Assembly: GCA_001007665.1 (NCBI GenBank)
Contig: JXQG01000016.1
Location: 1-35,886, forward strand
Source: Candidatus Synechococcus spongiarum SP3
GTDB taxonomy: Bacteria; Cyanobacteriota; Cyanobacteriia; PCC-6307; Cyanobiaceae
Reading direction: 5' to 3'
DNA: 35,886 nucleotides
This document shows positions 28,993 through 35,886 of this stretch, in pieces. Under the pieces are notes generated by a model, which saw only the letters and a program-made list of their open reading frames with translations, searched no databases and was not told the origin of the DNA. Made by a program: the position numbers and the translations under genes. Positions within the stretch are counted from its first letter, which is position 1; every line of letters starts with the position of its first letter.

Positions 28993-30369
28993 ATGCTCAT
29001 GTCCCAGGCTCTGTGGTGGACACTGCCGTTACACCCGCTGGTGGTGAGCGCCCACGACAAGGAATCGGCAGAAACCCTTCTGGGTGCTGCCGAATTTGTG
29101 GTGATTTTTCTGGTGGCCCGTCTCCTCGCGGAAGTTCTTGTCCGCCTCAGCCTGCCCACGTTGATTGGCGAGTTGGTGGCTGGCGTCATCATCGGAGCCT
29201 CTGGCCTCCACCTGGTGCTCCCACCCGAGATCCAGACCCACATCAGCGCCACCCTGCTGCATCTGGTGAGTGGTTTGTCGTCAGTTCCCCAGGAGGTAGT
29301 GGATGAAATCTACGCGGAAACCTCTGTCACGCTGGCCAGCTTTTCACAGGTGGGTCTTTATGCCCTCTTGTTTCTCACGGGCCTGGAAAGTGACCTGCAG
29401 CAACTGCTCAGGGTGGGGGTCCGTGCCTTGAGCGTCGCCACCGTCGGTGTAATTCTGCCGTTTGCAGGAGGCGCCTTGGGGCTGATTTATCTCTTTGGCA
29501 TCGACGTGATTCCAGCCATCTTTGCCGGTGCAGCCATGACCGCCACCAGCATTGGCATCACCGCCAAGGTGTTCGGCGAGCTCAAGTACCTGAAAACTAG
29601 CGAAGGGCAGACGGTGATTGGCGCCGCGGTGCTGGACGACATCCTGGGCATCGTGATCCTGGCGGTGGTGGCCAGGTTGGCAACCAATGGTTCTTTGGCT
29701 GCCGCTCCCATCCTCAAGCTGCTGGTGGCGGCGGTGGCGTTTGTGGCCATTTCCCTATTCCTGAGCCGCACGGCTGCCCCCTGGTTTGACCGACTGGTGG
29801 ATGCCCTGGAAGCCCCGGGAGAGAAAATCGTCTGCGGCTTTCTCGTTCTGGCTCTGGGCTGTTTTATGGCCACAGCCATTGGTCTGGAGGCGGTGCTGGG
29901 TGCGTTTGCCGCAGGCCTGGTGCTGAGCAACTCCAAACATGTCCATGAACTCACAGCCCTGACCGAGCCCATCGTGGCCCTCTTTGCCACCCTTTTCTTC
30001 GTGATGATCGGCACCGGCTTTGATTTTTCAGTGATCAACCCCCTGAATCCCGACAACCGGGGTGGCCTGGCGATGGCCGGCTTCTTGCTGTTGGTGGCCA
30101 TCCTGGGCAAGGTGGCCACGGGCTGGGCCTACTGGGACAAGGAAAAAACCAACCGCCTGGCCGTGGGTCTGGGCATGATGCCGCGGGGAGAAGTGGGCCT
30201 GGTGTTCCTGGCCCTGGGGGGCAGCACCCATGTTCTCAGCGACAACCTGGAAGCGGCAATTCTTCTGATGGTGATTGGCACCACCTTCCTGGCTCCCCTG
30301 CTGCTGCGCCTGGTGCTCCCCGACGTGGACGGCGGTGACCCTGAATTGGTGCGTGCTGCCTCGTCCTAA
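28993..30369 (+). CDS. CPA2-family Na+(K+)/H+ antiporter
   Basis: This polytopic inner-membrane protein of about 458 residues has 12-13 hydrophobic segments. Family marks include LPTLIGELVAGVIIGASGL, SFSQVGLYALLFLTGLESDL, FAGAAMTATSIGITAKVF, the ion-site VLDDILGIVILA with a double Asp, GLEAVLGAFAAGLVLS and MMPRGEVGLVF. It lacks C-terminal TrkA-N or RCK domains, so it is a NapA/NhaS-like exchanger and not a KefB type. The open frame starts far upstream, inside the glgP leader; ATG 28993 or 28999 is the likely start. Cation specificity (Na+ or K+) cannot be told. The alpha/beta hydrolase follows 33 bases later. Confidence 0.86.
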   Translation: MLMSQALWWTLPLHPLVVSAHDKESAETLLGAAEFVVIFLVARLLAEVLVRLSLPTLIGELVAGVIIGASGLHLVLPPEIQTHISATLLHLVSGLSSVPQEVVDEIYAETSVTLASFSQVGLYALLFLTGLESDLQQLLRVGVRALSVATVGVILPFAGGALGLIYLFGIDVIPAIFAGAAMTATSIGITAKVFGELKYLKTSEGQTVIGAAVLDDILGIVILAVVARLATNGSLAAAPILKLLVAAVAFVAISLFLSRTAAPWFDRLVDALEAPGEKIVCGFLVLALGCFMATAIGLEAVLGAFAAGLVLSNSKHVHELTALTEPIVALFATLFFVMIGTGFDFSVINPLNPDNRGGLAMAGFLLLVAILGKVATGWAYWDKEKTNRLAVGLGMMPRGEVGLVFLALGGSTHVLSDNLEAAILLMVIGTTFLAPLLLRLVLPDVDGGDPELVRAASS

Positions 30370-30402
30370 GGCTGTTCTTCATCCCCTTTCCCGCTGCACG
30401 CC

Positions 30403-31401
30403 ATGACCGTGATTCGTTCCGAGCCCTCAGCAACCTTGCCGGCATCGCGGACAGCCGGTGATGCAGCAATGCACGACATTAACGTTACCAGCCGCCGCTG
30501 GCAGTTTCGGGGGCAGTCCATCCACTGCCTGAGGGCAACACCTCAAGACGACCACGGAGCGGTGAGGGCCAGACAGCGGCGCCCCGCCCTTGTGCTCATC
30601 CACGGCTTTGGCGCCAGCACCCAGCATTGGCGGCACAACATCCCCTGTCTCGCTCGACAGTACGAGGTCCATGCCTTCGACCTGCTGGGCTTTGGCCGTA
30701 GCGCCAAGCCCAGGGACCTGGCGCTGGACACCACCTTTTGGCGCGATCAACTCCTGGAGTATACCAGGGAGCGGGTGGAGCGACCTGCGGTATTCGTGGG
30801 CAACTCCCTCGGTGGATACGTAGCTCTTCGGGCAGCAGCGGCTCAACCGCATGCCAGCGCTGGCGTGGTTCTGCTCAATCCCATGGGACGGTTTCGCTGT
30901 GAGCAGGGAAGGGTGCAGATGCATAGGCGCTTCTCCTGGGCTGCCAACGGTCTTGCGGCCATGGGGCTGGCCCTTCTCAAACACCGGATCTTCCAGAGGC
31001 TGCTGTTCGAGAACCTGCGGCGCCCCGGCAGCATCCGCCGTCAGTTGCGGAAGGTGTACGTGGATCCAACCAACGTGGATGACGCTTTGGTGGACGCCAT
31101 TCGCCGTCCCGCTCTTGATCCAGGAGCCTTTGCCGTGTTTTCCAACGTTCTCAACATGCCTGCCCATGCGCCGGTGGATGAGTGGTTTTCCCAATTGCAC
31201 GCCCCGCTGCTGTTCTGCTGGGGGCGCCATGACCCCTGGATCAACCCCATTCCACGGCTGGCGCTGTTTCGTCAGGCAGCGCCGGACGCCAAGGAAGTGA
31301 TTCTGGAGGCTGGCCACTGCCCCCATGACGAACAACCGGAACATTTCAATCTGGTCCTTTTGGAGTGGCTGGACACCCTTGACAACACAGCAACAACCTG
31401 A
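30403..31401 (+). CDS. Alpha/beta-fold hydrolase
   Basis: The 332-residue protein has the canonical hydrolase order: oxyanion-hole strand LVLIHGFGASTQHWRHNIP, FDLLGFGRSAKP, nucleophile elbow GNSLGG with Ser135, the acid in WGRHDPW and the catalytic His in AGHCPHDEQPE. A cap region of about 110 residues follows the nucleophile. It resembles cyanobacterial proteins near plant pheophytinase/chlorophyll dephytylase-like hydrolases, but substrate is not determined. It is likely co-transcribed with the antiporter gene upstream. Met1 is used; Met23 is a possible alternative. Confidence 0.88.
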   Translation: MTVIRSEPSATLPASRTAGDAAMHDINVTSRRWQFRGQSIHCLRATPQDDHGAVRARQRRPALVLIHGFGASTQHWRHNIPCLARQYEVHAFDLLGFGRSAKPRDLALDTTFWRDQLLEYTRERVERPAVFVGNSLGGYVALRAAAAQPHASAGVVLLNPMGRFRCEQGRVQMHRRFSWAANGLAAMGLALLKHRIFQRLLFENLRRPGSIRRQLRKVYVDPTNVDDALVDAIRRPALDPGAFAVFSNVLNMPAHAPVDEWFSQLHAPLLFCWGRHDPWINPIPRLALFRQAAPDAKEVILEAGHCPHDEQPEHFNLVLLEWLDTLDNTATT

Positions 31402-31471
31402 ATCTGTCCCGCCAGTACTGTCCTCAGGGGAGGGCCATCGATAAGCTGGCGTTTTGTGTGATCATGACCTG

Positions 31472-32782
31472 ATGAACTCCCGAAGCTCCTTACCGTCGAG
31501 GTGCGTCCTGACACTGTCCGGTTGCGGTGCGTTGTTGGTGCTGAGCAGCGTCGTTCTGGCCAGCCATGGCTGGGCGGCCCTCATTACAGACAGCCCCAAG
31601 GAGGTGATTGACGAGGCGTGGCAGGTCATTTACCGCAACTACCTGGACTCCACAGGCGACTATGACCAGGACAGCTGGCGCCAACTGCGCAAGGAACTCC
31701 TCTCGAAGAGCTACAGCACCAAGAAAGAGGCTTACGAGGCCATTCGGGGCATGCTGCTCACACTGGAAGACCCCTACACCCGCTTCATGGATCCTGAGGA
31801 GTTCAAGGAGTTGCACATCGATACCACCGGTGAGCTGACGGGGGTCGGGATCCAGCTCAGCTTTGACGAGGAAACCCAGATGTTGACAGTGGTGGCGCCC
31901 ATTGAGGATGGCCCCGCAGCCACGGCCGGTGTGCAGACCAACGACCGAATTGTGGGCATTGACGGCAAGGATGCCCGAGGAATGAGCTCGGAAGAGGCGG
32001 TGCAACTCATCCGTGGACCCATCGGTTCTCTCATCACCCTCACCATCGAGCGGGACGATGAGGAGAGCTTTGACGTGGTCATTATCCGCGACCGCGTCAG
32101 TATCAACCCGGTGGTGAGCCGGATCAATACCACCGCGGCCGGCACCCAGGTGGGCTACATTCGCCTCAAGCAGTTCAGCGCCAACGCGGCCATAGACATG
32201 TCCAAGGTGGTCAAGGACATGGAGGCCCAAGGTGTTGATGCCTACGTGCTGGATCTGCGCTTTAATCCCGGCGGCCTGTTGGAAACCAGCCTGGACATCA
32301 CCGATCAGTGGCTGGATGCTGGCGTTCCCATTGTGAGCATCCAGAGCGAACGGTCCAGGAGAGTCCGCTTCACACGGCAGGAACCCCTTACGGACGACCC
32401 CCTGGTGATTCTGGTCAACGAGGTGAGTGCCAGCGCCAGTGAAATTTTATCCGGCGCCATTCAGGACAATCATCGGGGACAGCTTGTGGGCGAGAAAACT
32501 TTCGGGAAGGGACTGGTACAGTCCGTGCGTGGGCTTTCGGATGGTTCCGGCATGACAGTGACCATCTCCAAGTATTTGACTCCCAATGGTCGCGACATCC
32601 ATAGAGAGGGGATTGAACCGGACGTGAAGTCCCTGCTGAGCATCGAAGAGCTTCAGGACCTGGGGGTGGATGGCCTGGGCACTGACCAGGATCGCCAATA
32701 CCGGGTTGCAGAAGGGATCGTCTTGGAAGTGTTGGGTCAGACCGGAGGAAGCGAGGCTCAGAACCTCCAGGGGCAGGAGTAG
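31472..32782 (+). CDS. ctpA: Carboxyl-terminal processing protease (CtpA family)
   Basis: This periplasmic/lumenal serine protease of the S41 family removes C-terminal extensions; the cyanobacterial CtpA matures photosystem II protein D1. The 436-residue protein begins with a signal peptide (CVLTLSGCGALLVLSSVVLA, cleavage after a following Ala-Trp-Ala). The CTP domain follows, then a PDZ domain (TGVGIQLSF to about LTIERDD) and the catalytic core LDLRFNPGGLLETSLDI, VNEVSASASEILSGAI with the nucleophile Ser, and GEKTFGKGLVQS with the catalytic Lys. CtpB or CtpC paralogues are alternatives; a start at TTG 31454 is less likely than ATG 31472. Confidence 0.9.
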   Translation: MNSRSSLPSRCVLTLSGCGALLVLSSVVLASHGWAALITDSPKEVIDEAWQVIYRNYLDSTGDYDQDSWRQLRKELLSKSYSTKKEAYEAIRGMLLTLEDPYTRFMDPEEFKELHIDTTGELTGVGIQLSFDEETQMLTVVAPIEDGPAATAGVQTNDRIVGIDGKDARGMSSEEAVQLIRGPIGSLITLTIERDDEESFDVVIIRDRVSINPVVSRINTTAAGTQVGYIRLKQFSANAAIDMSKVVKDMEAQGVDAYVLDLRFNPGGLLETSLDITDQWLDAGVPIVSIQSERSRRVRFTRQEPLTDDPLVILVNEVSASASEILSGAIQDNHRGQLVGEKTFGKGLVQSVRGLSDGSGMTVTISKYLTPNGRDIHREGIEPDVKSLLSIEELQDLGVDGLGTDQDRQYRVAEGIVLEVLGQTGGSEAQNLQGQE

Positions 32783-32801
32783 GCAGGCGAGAGCCGCGGC
32801 C

Positions 32802-32948
32802 TCAGATTGTGGCGCCCACAGGTTGCATCAGGCCGCCGTCGGAAGAGTCATCGTCATCGTCGTTGGGGAAGCCGTCGCTGACGAAGAACAGCGCCAGGGC
32901 AGCAGCGCCAATCAGCAAGGAAAGGTTGGTGGCAGTGAGATCGTCCAA
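32802..32948 (-). CDS. Small single-span membrane protein with acidic tail
   Basis: A 48-codon frame just past ctpA, on the opposite strand, encodes DDLTATNLSLLIGAAALALF, then FVSDGF, five Asp in a row, SSDGG and MQPVGATI before TGA. One hydrophobic segment of about 15 residues with an acidic C-terminus is typical of the small conserved membrane proteins of marine picocyanobacteria, and I believe I recognise the layout. The start would be TTG 32948 (CTG 32951 is the only other codon after an upstream stop); no good ribosome-binding site is seen. Function unknown. Confidence 0.5.
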   Translation of the reverse strand: MDDLTATNLSLLIGAAALALFFVSDGFPNDDDDDSSDGGLMQPVGATI

Positions 32949-33033
32949 CAGGATTCAGGCAGTTGACGTAGCGTAACAGAACTTTTCCCTCTGCGTAGAA
33001 AATCAAGATCCCGAGAAGAGGCCGGGAACGTAT

Positions 33034-33696
33034 TCACACCTCCTGGCGCACCGTGGGCTCAACGGAAGGCCAGGGCACCAACCTCAGGGCAATGGCCCGA
33101 ACCGCGGCCTGGGTGCGGTCACGGGCATCCAGCTTGTCCAGCAAGTGGGATACATGGGTTTTAACGGTGCTGGGCCCAAGGTGTAGCTGCCGACTGATTT
33201 CCTGGTTAGAGTATCCTCGAACAATCAGTTGCAGGACTTGTCGTTCTCGTGCCGTGAGCTTGCAGTCCCCCTGAAACCGGTTGAGGCCAGCACCGTTTTG
33301 TGATGCCGTGGTGACTGGGTGATCCCTGTAGGTGTCCCCACCCAGGACGACGCGCAAGGCTTGAAAGATGGTGCCGGCATCCGCCGAGTTGGCGCCGAGG
33401 ATGCCGTCGCAGCAAGCCTCCATAACCATGTCAGGAAATTGAGAATCAGAAGAGTTGCAGATCAAGAGAATTTTCGGGGCTGCGGGCAGGCGTTTGGCTT
33501 GGGAAACAAGCGCAAGCGTGTCCCCCTCAACCAGGGGTTCAATGCAGACAAGCAGCTGGGGCTGTTTGGTGCGGATCAGAGCCAGGCCGTGGGTTGCACA
33601 CGTGGACAGCTCCAGGTTAAGTGCCTGAGGAAACAGAACAACACTGCTGATCAACACGAGGCTGAGGATATCTTGGCGGTCGCAGACCACCACCAT
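33034..33696 (-). CDS. LuxR-type response regulator with atypical receiver
   Basis: The C-terminal 65 residues are a clear LuxR helix-turn-helix: LTARERQVLQLIVRGYSNQE, then LHLGPSTVKTHVSHLLDKLD and ARDRTQAAVRA. The N-terminal half is receiver-like, but the strand that normally ends in the phosphoacceptor Asp reads QPQLLVCIEPLVEGD, and the conserved acidic pair after strand 1 is not obvious. It may therefore be controlled without phosphorylation. Similar regulators occur throughout marine Synechococcus. The frame opens at 33867; ATG 33696 (MVVVCDRQ) gives the usual 220 residues, while ATG 33780 is possible. The next gene upstream, on the same strand, is another receiver protein. Confidence 0.75.
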   Translation of the reverse strand: MVVVCDRQDILSLVLISSVVLFPQALNLELSTCATHGLALIRTKQPQLLVCIEPLVEGDTLALVSQAKRLPAAPKILLICNSSDSQFPDMVMEACCDGILGANSADAGTIFQALRVVLGGDTYRDHPVTTASQNGAGLNRFQGDCKLTARERQVLQLIVRGYSNQEISRQLHLGPSTVKTHVSHLLDKLDARDRTQAAVRAIALRLVPWPSVEPTVRQEV

Positions 33697-33874
33697 GGAT
33701 GTCCCTGCAAGAGGTTCGGCACACTGGGTGCGGTCCGGGATGGGGGAGGAGACCTGGAGAGGGCGGGTGCATAGAAGCATGGAGTGCCAGTGATGGGCAG
33801 CTATTGATAATGATAAGCAATAAGGAATCGATACGAGACTGCCGCCGCCACGCTGCCACGGGTCCATTGCACGT

Positions 33875-34657
33875 TCAAGGCCTGGCTGCCGCTCCGCTCT
33901 TGCGCAGGTTTGTCTCCATGGTCTGGCGGTTCAGCCCATCCAGGCTGAAGCGATATCCTTGCTGCCGCACCGTCTGAATCACGCCACTTTCTCCTCCCAA
34001 TCCTGCTTGCTCCAACTTGCGCCGCAAGGTCAGCACTTGGGTATCCACGGAGCGGGGGCCACCGCTATGGGGTGGCCAGGCCATGCGCAACAATTCCTGA
34101 CGACTGCGGGTTACGCCAGGAGGCATCAGCAGCGCACAGAGCAAAGCAAACTCCCGTGGGCTCAGCTCCACAGGTTGATCCCGCAGCGTGACCCGCCGCA
34201 AGAGTAGATGGACATCCAACGGTCCTACGCTGACCCGTTCCTTCAGGCTGTTGGTGCGACGCAATAAGGCCCGACAGCGGGCGGCCAACTCTTCCAAACC
34301 AAACGGCTTGCACAAAACATCGTCAGCGCCGCCATCCAGCAGGTCCACGACGGCCTCCGTTGCTGTACGCGCTGTGAGAATCAACGCACGACAGCCCAGC
34401 GACTCCGCAAGCCGCAAGCCGGTAGAATCCTCCAAAAGCTCCGTGGTGACGAGCAAGTCAGGCTTTTCGTTGGCACAGACCTGCATGGCTTGGTGGGCGG
34501 TGGATACGCCAGCGGTCAAATAACCGTCTTGCCGAAGGCGCTGGGCAAGCACAACCCGTAGCGCTGGATGGGCCTCCAGTACAAGAATGCGAGCTGCCGA
34601 GGTCAGCGAAATGTGCTCGGTTGCGCCAAGGTTGGACTCCAAGCCAGGCTGGTGCAA
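33875..34657 (-). CDS. OmpR/PhoB-type response regulator with atypical receiver
   Basis: Up to 260 residues with a receiver and a winged helix. The receiver keeps LTA (Thr) and CKPF (Lys) of the switch region, but strand 3 reads KPDLLVTTELLEDSTG, so the usual phosphoacceptor Asp is Thr, and the first acidic patch is LEAH. The DNA-binding domain is intact (VELSPREFALLCALLM, SVDTQVLTLRRKLEQAG, IQTVRQQGYRFSLD). It is thus a probable phosphorylation-independent OmpR-family regulator. TTG 34657 opens the frame and TTG 34642 is another possibility; neither has a good ribosome-binding site. It lies 178 bases upstream of the LuxR-type gene on the same strand. Confidence 0.78.
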   Translation of the reverse strand: MHQPGLESNLGATEHISLTSAARILVLEAHPALRVVLAQRLRQDGYLTAGVSTAHQAMQVCANEKPDLLVTTELLEDSTGLRLAESLGCRALILTARTATEAVVDLLDGGADDVLCKPFGLEELAARCRALLRRTNSLKERVSVGPLDVHLLLRRVTLRDQPVELSPREFALLCALLMPPGVTRSRQELLRMAWPPHSGGPRSVDTQVLTLRRKLEQAGLGGESGVIQTVRQQGYRFSLDGLNRQTMETNLRKSGAAARP

Positions 34658-34850
34658 GTATGGTTAAGCTATCTCCCAAAAGGATTGGGATGCTGCCCAT
34701 GCCTGAATAAAATGAGAGTGAGTTAACTTCTGTAAAGACGGACGGACCGGCTTCCAGCCGCCAACAGCCACCCCAACTCCCAACAAACTGGAGAAAACGC
34801 CACGACACCTCACCTGTTGACCGACAATCCTCCACCCTCCCGCAACACTG

Positions 34851-35117
34851 ATGACGGCTCTTCAAGACCCCGATGCCATCCGTCACTTCCAGGCCCTCTG
34901 CGATGCGTGCCGCCAAATGGCCGGCCGTGGCTGCAATCCCTCGGAGCTACGACTCTATACAGACGGCTACCTCCATTGCTTGTGCCGCAGTCAGCAGTTG
35001 AATCCCATGGCGCAGCAGCGGCTGGAAGAACTGATGAGCCGCTGGATCCTTGATTCCTCCAGCAGCATCTGGCCGGAAGGAAACAATCATGGCCTGCATC
35101 GCCTTCTCAGCCAGTAA
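34851..35117 (+). CDS. Small conserved cyanobacterial protein (DUF6761-like)
   Basis: The 88-residue soluble protein reads TALQDPDAIRHFQALCDACR, then NPSELRLYTDGYLHCLCRSQ and RLEELMSRWILD. This layout matches a small conserved cyanobacterial family that I recall as DUF6761; function is unknown. It starts at ATG 34851, is divergent from the OmpR-type regulator and converges with grx. The C-terminal 15 residues look variable. Confidence 0.7.
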   Translation: MTALQDPDAIRHFQALCDACRQMAGRGCNPSELRLYTDGYLHCLCRSQQLNPMAQQRLEELMSRWILDSSSSIWPEGNNHGLHRLLSQ

Positions 35118-35141
35118 GACTGAGCCAGCAGCAGGGGAGAG

Positions 35142-35465
35142 TCAGGACGCCAGGGCCACCTCCATGGTCTCTCGCAGTTCGCCGGAGTTGTACATCTCAA
35201 TGAGAATGTCGCTGCCGCCAAGGAATTCACCCTTGAGATAGACCTGAGGAATGGTTGGCCAGTCGGCATAGTCTTTGATTCCTTGGCGAATCTCCGGGTC
35301 CGAGAGCACGTCGAACGTCTCGTAGGGCACACCAAGGGCATTAAGCACCTGCACCACGTTGTTGGAAAATCCACACTGCGGCATGAGCTTAGTCCCCTTC
35401 ATGAAAACGAAGATGGGGCTGCTGGCCACCAGGGTTTCAATGCGGTTCTTCAGAGCAGGTTCCAT
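35142..35465 (-). CDS. Monothiol glutaredoxin, CGFS type (Grx4-like)
   Basis: This iron-sulfur binding/transfer glutaredoxin has 107 residues. The active site CGFS is at Cys31 (KLMPQCGFSNNVV), with the upstream VFMKGTK loop. The glutathione-binding WPTIPQVY and the end GGSDILIEMYNSGEL are all family standard. CGFS glutaredoxins hold a [2Fe-2S] cluster as dimers or with BolA; the BolA gene lies 68 bases upstream on the same strand, so the two probably form an operon and complex. Low thiol-reductase activity is expected for the class. Confidence 0.95.
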   Translation of the reverse strand: MEPALKNRIETLVASSPIFVFMKGTKLMPQCGFSNNVVQVLNALGVPYETFDVLSDPEIRQGIKDYADWPTIPQVYLKGEFLGGSDILIEMYNSGELRETMEVALAS

Positions 35466-35533
35466 GACAGGTAGAACGGGGAAAGGAGGGGAACAAGGAG
35501 ACCGAGATTAATCCTTCTCGCAGGGGCGACGCC

Positions 35534-35782
35534 TTACATGCTATTTCCCTGGGTGGGTGGCGCCGTTGTCAAGGCCAGAGCATGAATGGCTGCGCTGGCA
35601 AACTCATTCTTGAGTGCAGCATAAACAAGTTGATGCTGACGCACACGGGAGACACCAGCAAACGCTGCCGAAGTCACAGAGACCTGCAAGTGGTCTCCAG
35701 AACCCGTGAGATCCTCAATGGCGACATGGGCATCGGGCAGAACTGCGCAGATGGCAGCCTCAACAGCGTCTGGAGTGACCAT
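35534..35782 (-). CDS. BolA family protein
   Basis: An 82-residue BolA-fold protein from ATG 35782: AVEAAICAVLPDAHVAIEDL, then GDHLQVSVTSAAFAGVSRV, QHQLVYAALKNE and AIHALALTT. The conserved BolA core (HLQVxVxSxxFxG...RxxQHQLVYxAL) is complete. It is upstream of the CGFS glutaredoxin gene, its usual partner in iron-sulfur cluster handling. A longer frame runs to 35869, but the extra N-terminus is not family-like. Confidence 0.92.
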   Translation of the reverse strand: MVTPDAVEAAICAVLPDAHVAIEDLTGSGDHLQVSVTSAAFAGVSRVRQHQLVYAALKNEFASAAIHALALTTAPPTQGNSM

Positions 35783-35878
35783 GGTCAGCAAAGCACATTC
35801 TTGTTTTCGTGGACATTCTAGGTCCTGTGGACAAAAAGGGTTTGAGAGGTGGGTGTAGGGGTGTTTCAACCTTTAGAG

Positions 35879-35885
35879 AAGGAGG
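35879..35885 (+). promoter_or_regulatory. Shine-Dalgarno-like AAGGAGG at the window edge
   Basis: AAGGAGG ends one base before the window ends, on the plus strand. It matches the strong ribosome-binding site of the Usp gene and probably precedes a gene starting a few bases beyond the edge, divergent from bolA. Confidence 0.35.
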
Positions 35886-35886
35886 C

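Overview
The window is chromosomal DNA of a phycoerythrin-containing picocyanobacterium of the Synechococcus/Cyanobium group. The sequence shows C-phycoerythrin genes (cpeB, cpeA) with three E/F-type HEAT-repeat bilin lyase genes, a monomeric B12-dependent ribonucleotide reductase, CtpA, a CGFS glutaredoxin next to BolA, and glycogen phosphorylase. The base composition is clearly GC-rich, TTG and GTG starts look frequent, and IS relics and decayed defence genes are common. That combination resembles the sponge symbiont 'Candidatus Synechococcus spongiarum' more than free-living marine strains; this placement is an inference and was not tested by a search.

Layout. 1-139: C-terminal end of a probable surface beta-barrel protein. 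592-4595 (minus): DUF2079 membrane protein, tRNA-Ser(UGA) and the class II ribonucleotide reductase. 4748-8768 (plus): prfC, ridA and an ABC exporter. 9176-10660 (minus): a cytochrome P450. 10661-12882: a decaying spacer with an unrecognised broken ORF and an IS256-type transposase relic beside tRNA-Arg(UCU). 13009-14748: an ABC-F ATPase.

14858-19290 is a graveyard island. It holds the N-terminal third of a XamI-like restriction endonuclease, an ISXO2/IS1595-type transposase with two internal deletions, a frameshifted AAA ATPase plus DUF4276 pair of the kind found in defence modules, the C-terminal part of a phosphoglucomutase, and an IS5-type transposase relic. An AT-rich patch (about 15204-15430) marks one junction.

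19331-21000 carries a UspA-like gene and pgk. 21035-26256 is the phycoerythrin locus: a phycobilisome-like protein of unknown role with a conserved bilin-type cysteine, a small helical protein, cpeBA with a terminator, cpeZ, cpeF (opposite strand, overlapping the end of cpeZ) and cpeY. Together they supply the rod phycobiliprotein and the enzymes that attach phycoerythrobilin. No PE-II (mpe) structural gene is present here.

26300-35886 is core housekeeping: glgP, a CPA2 cation/proton antiporter, an alpha/beta hydrolase, ctpA, a 48-codon membrane/acidic ORF, two response-regulator-like genes whose receiver domains seem to lack the usual phosphoacceptor Asp, a small conserved cyanobacterial protein, and the grx-bolA pair.

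No intact novel multigene system was found. The strongest leads are the phycobilisome-like protein beside cpeBA, the lengthened CpeB loop, the eroded defence island and the two Asp-less regulators.
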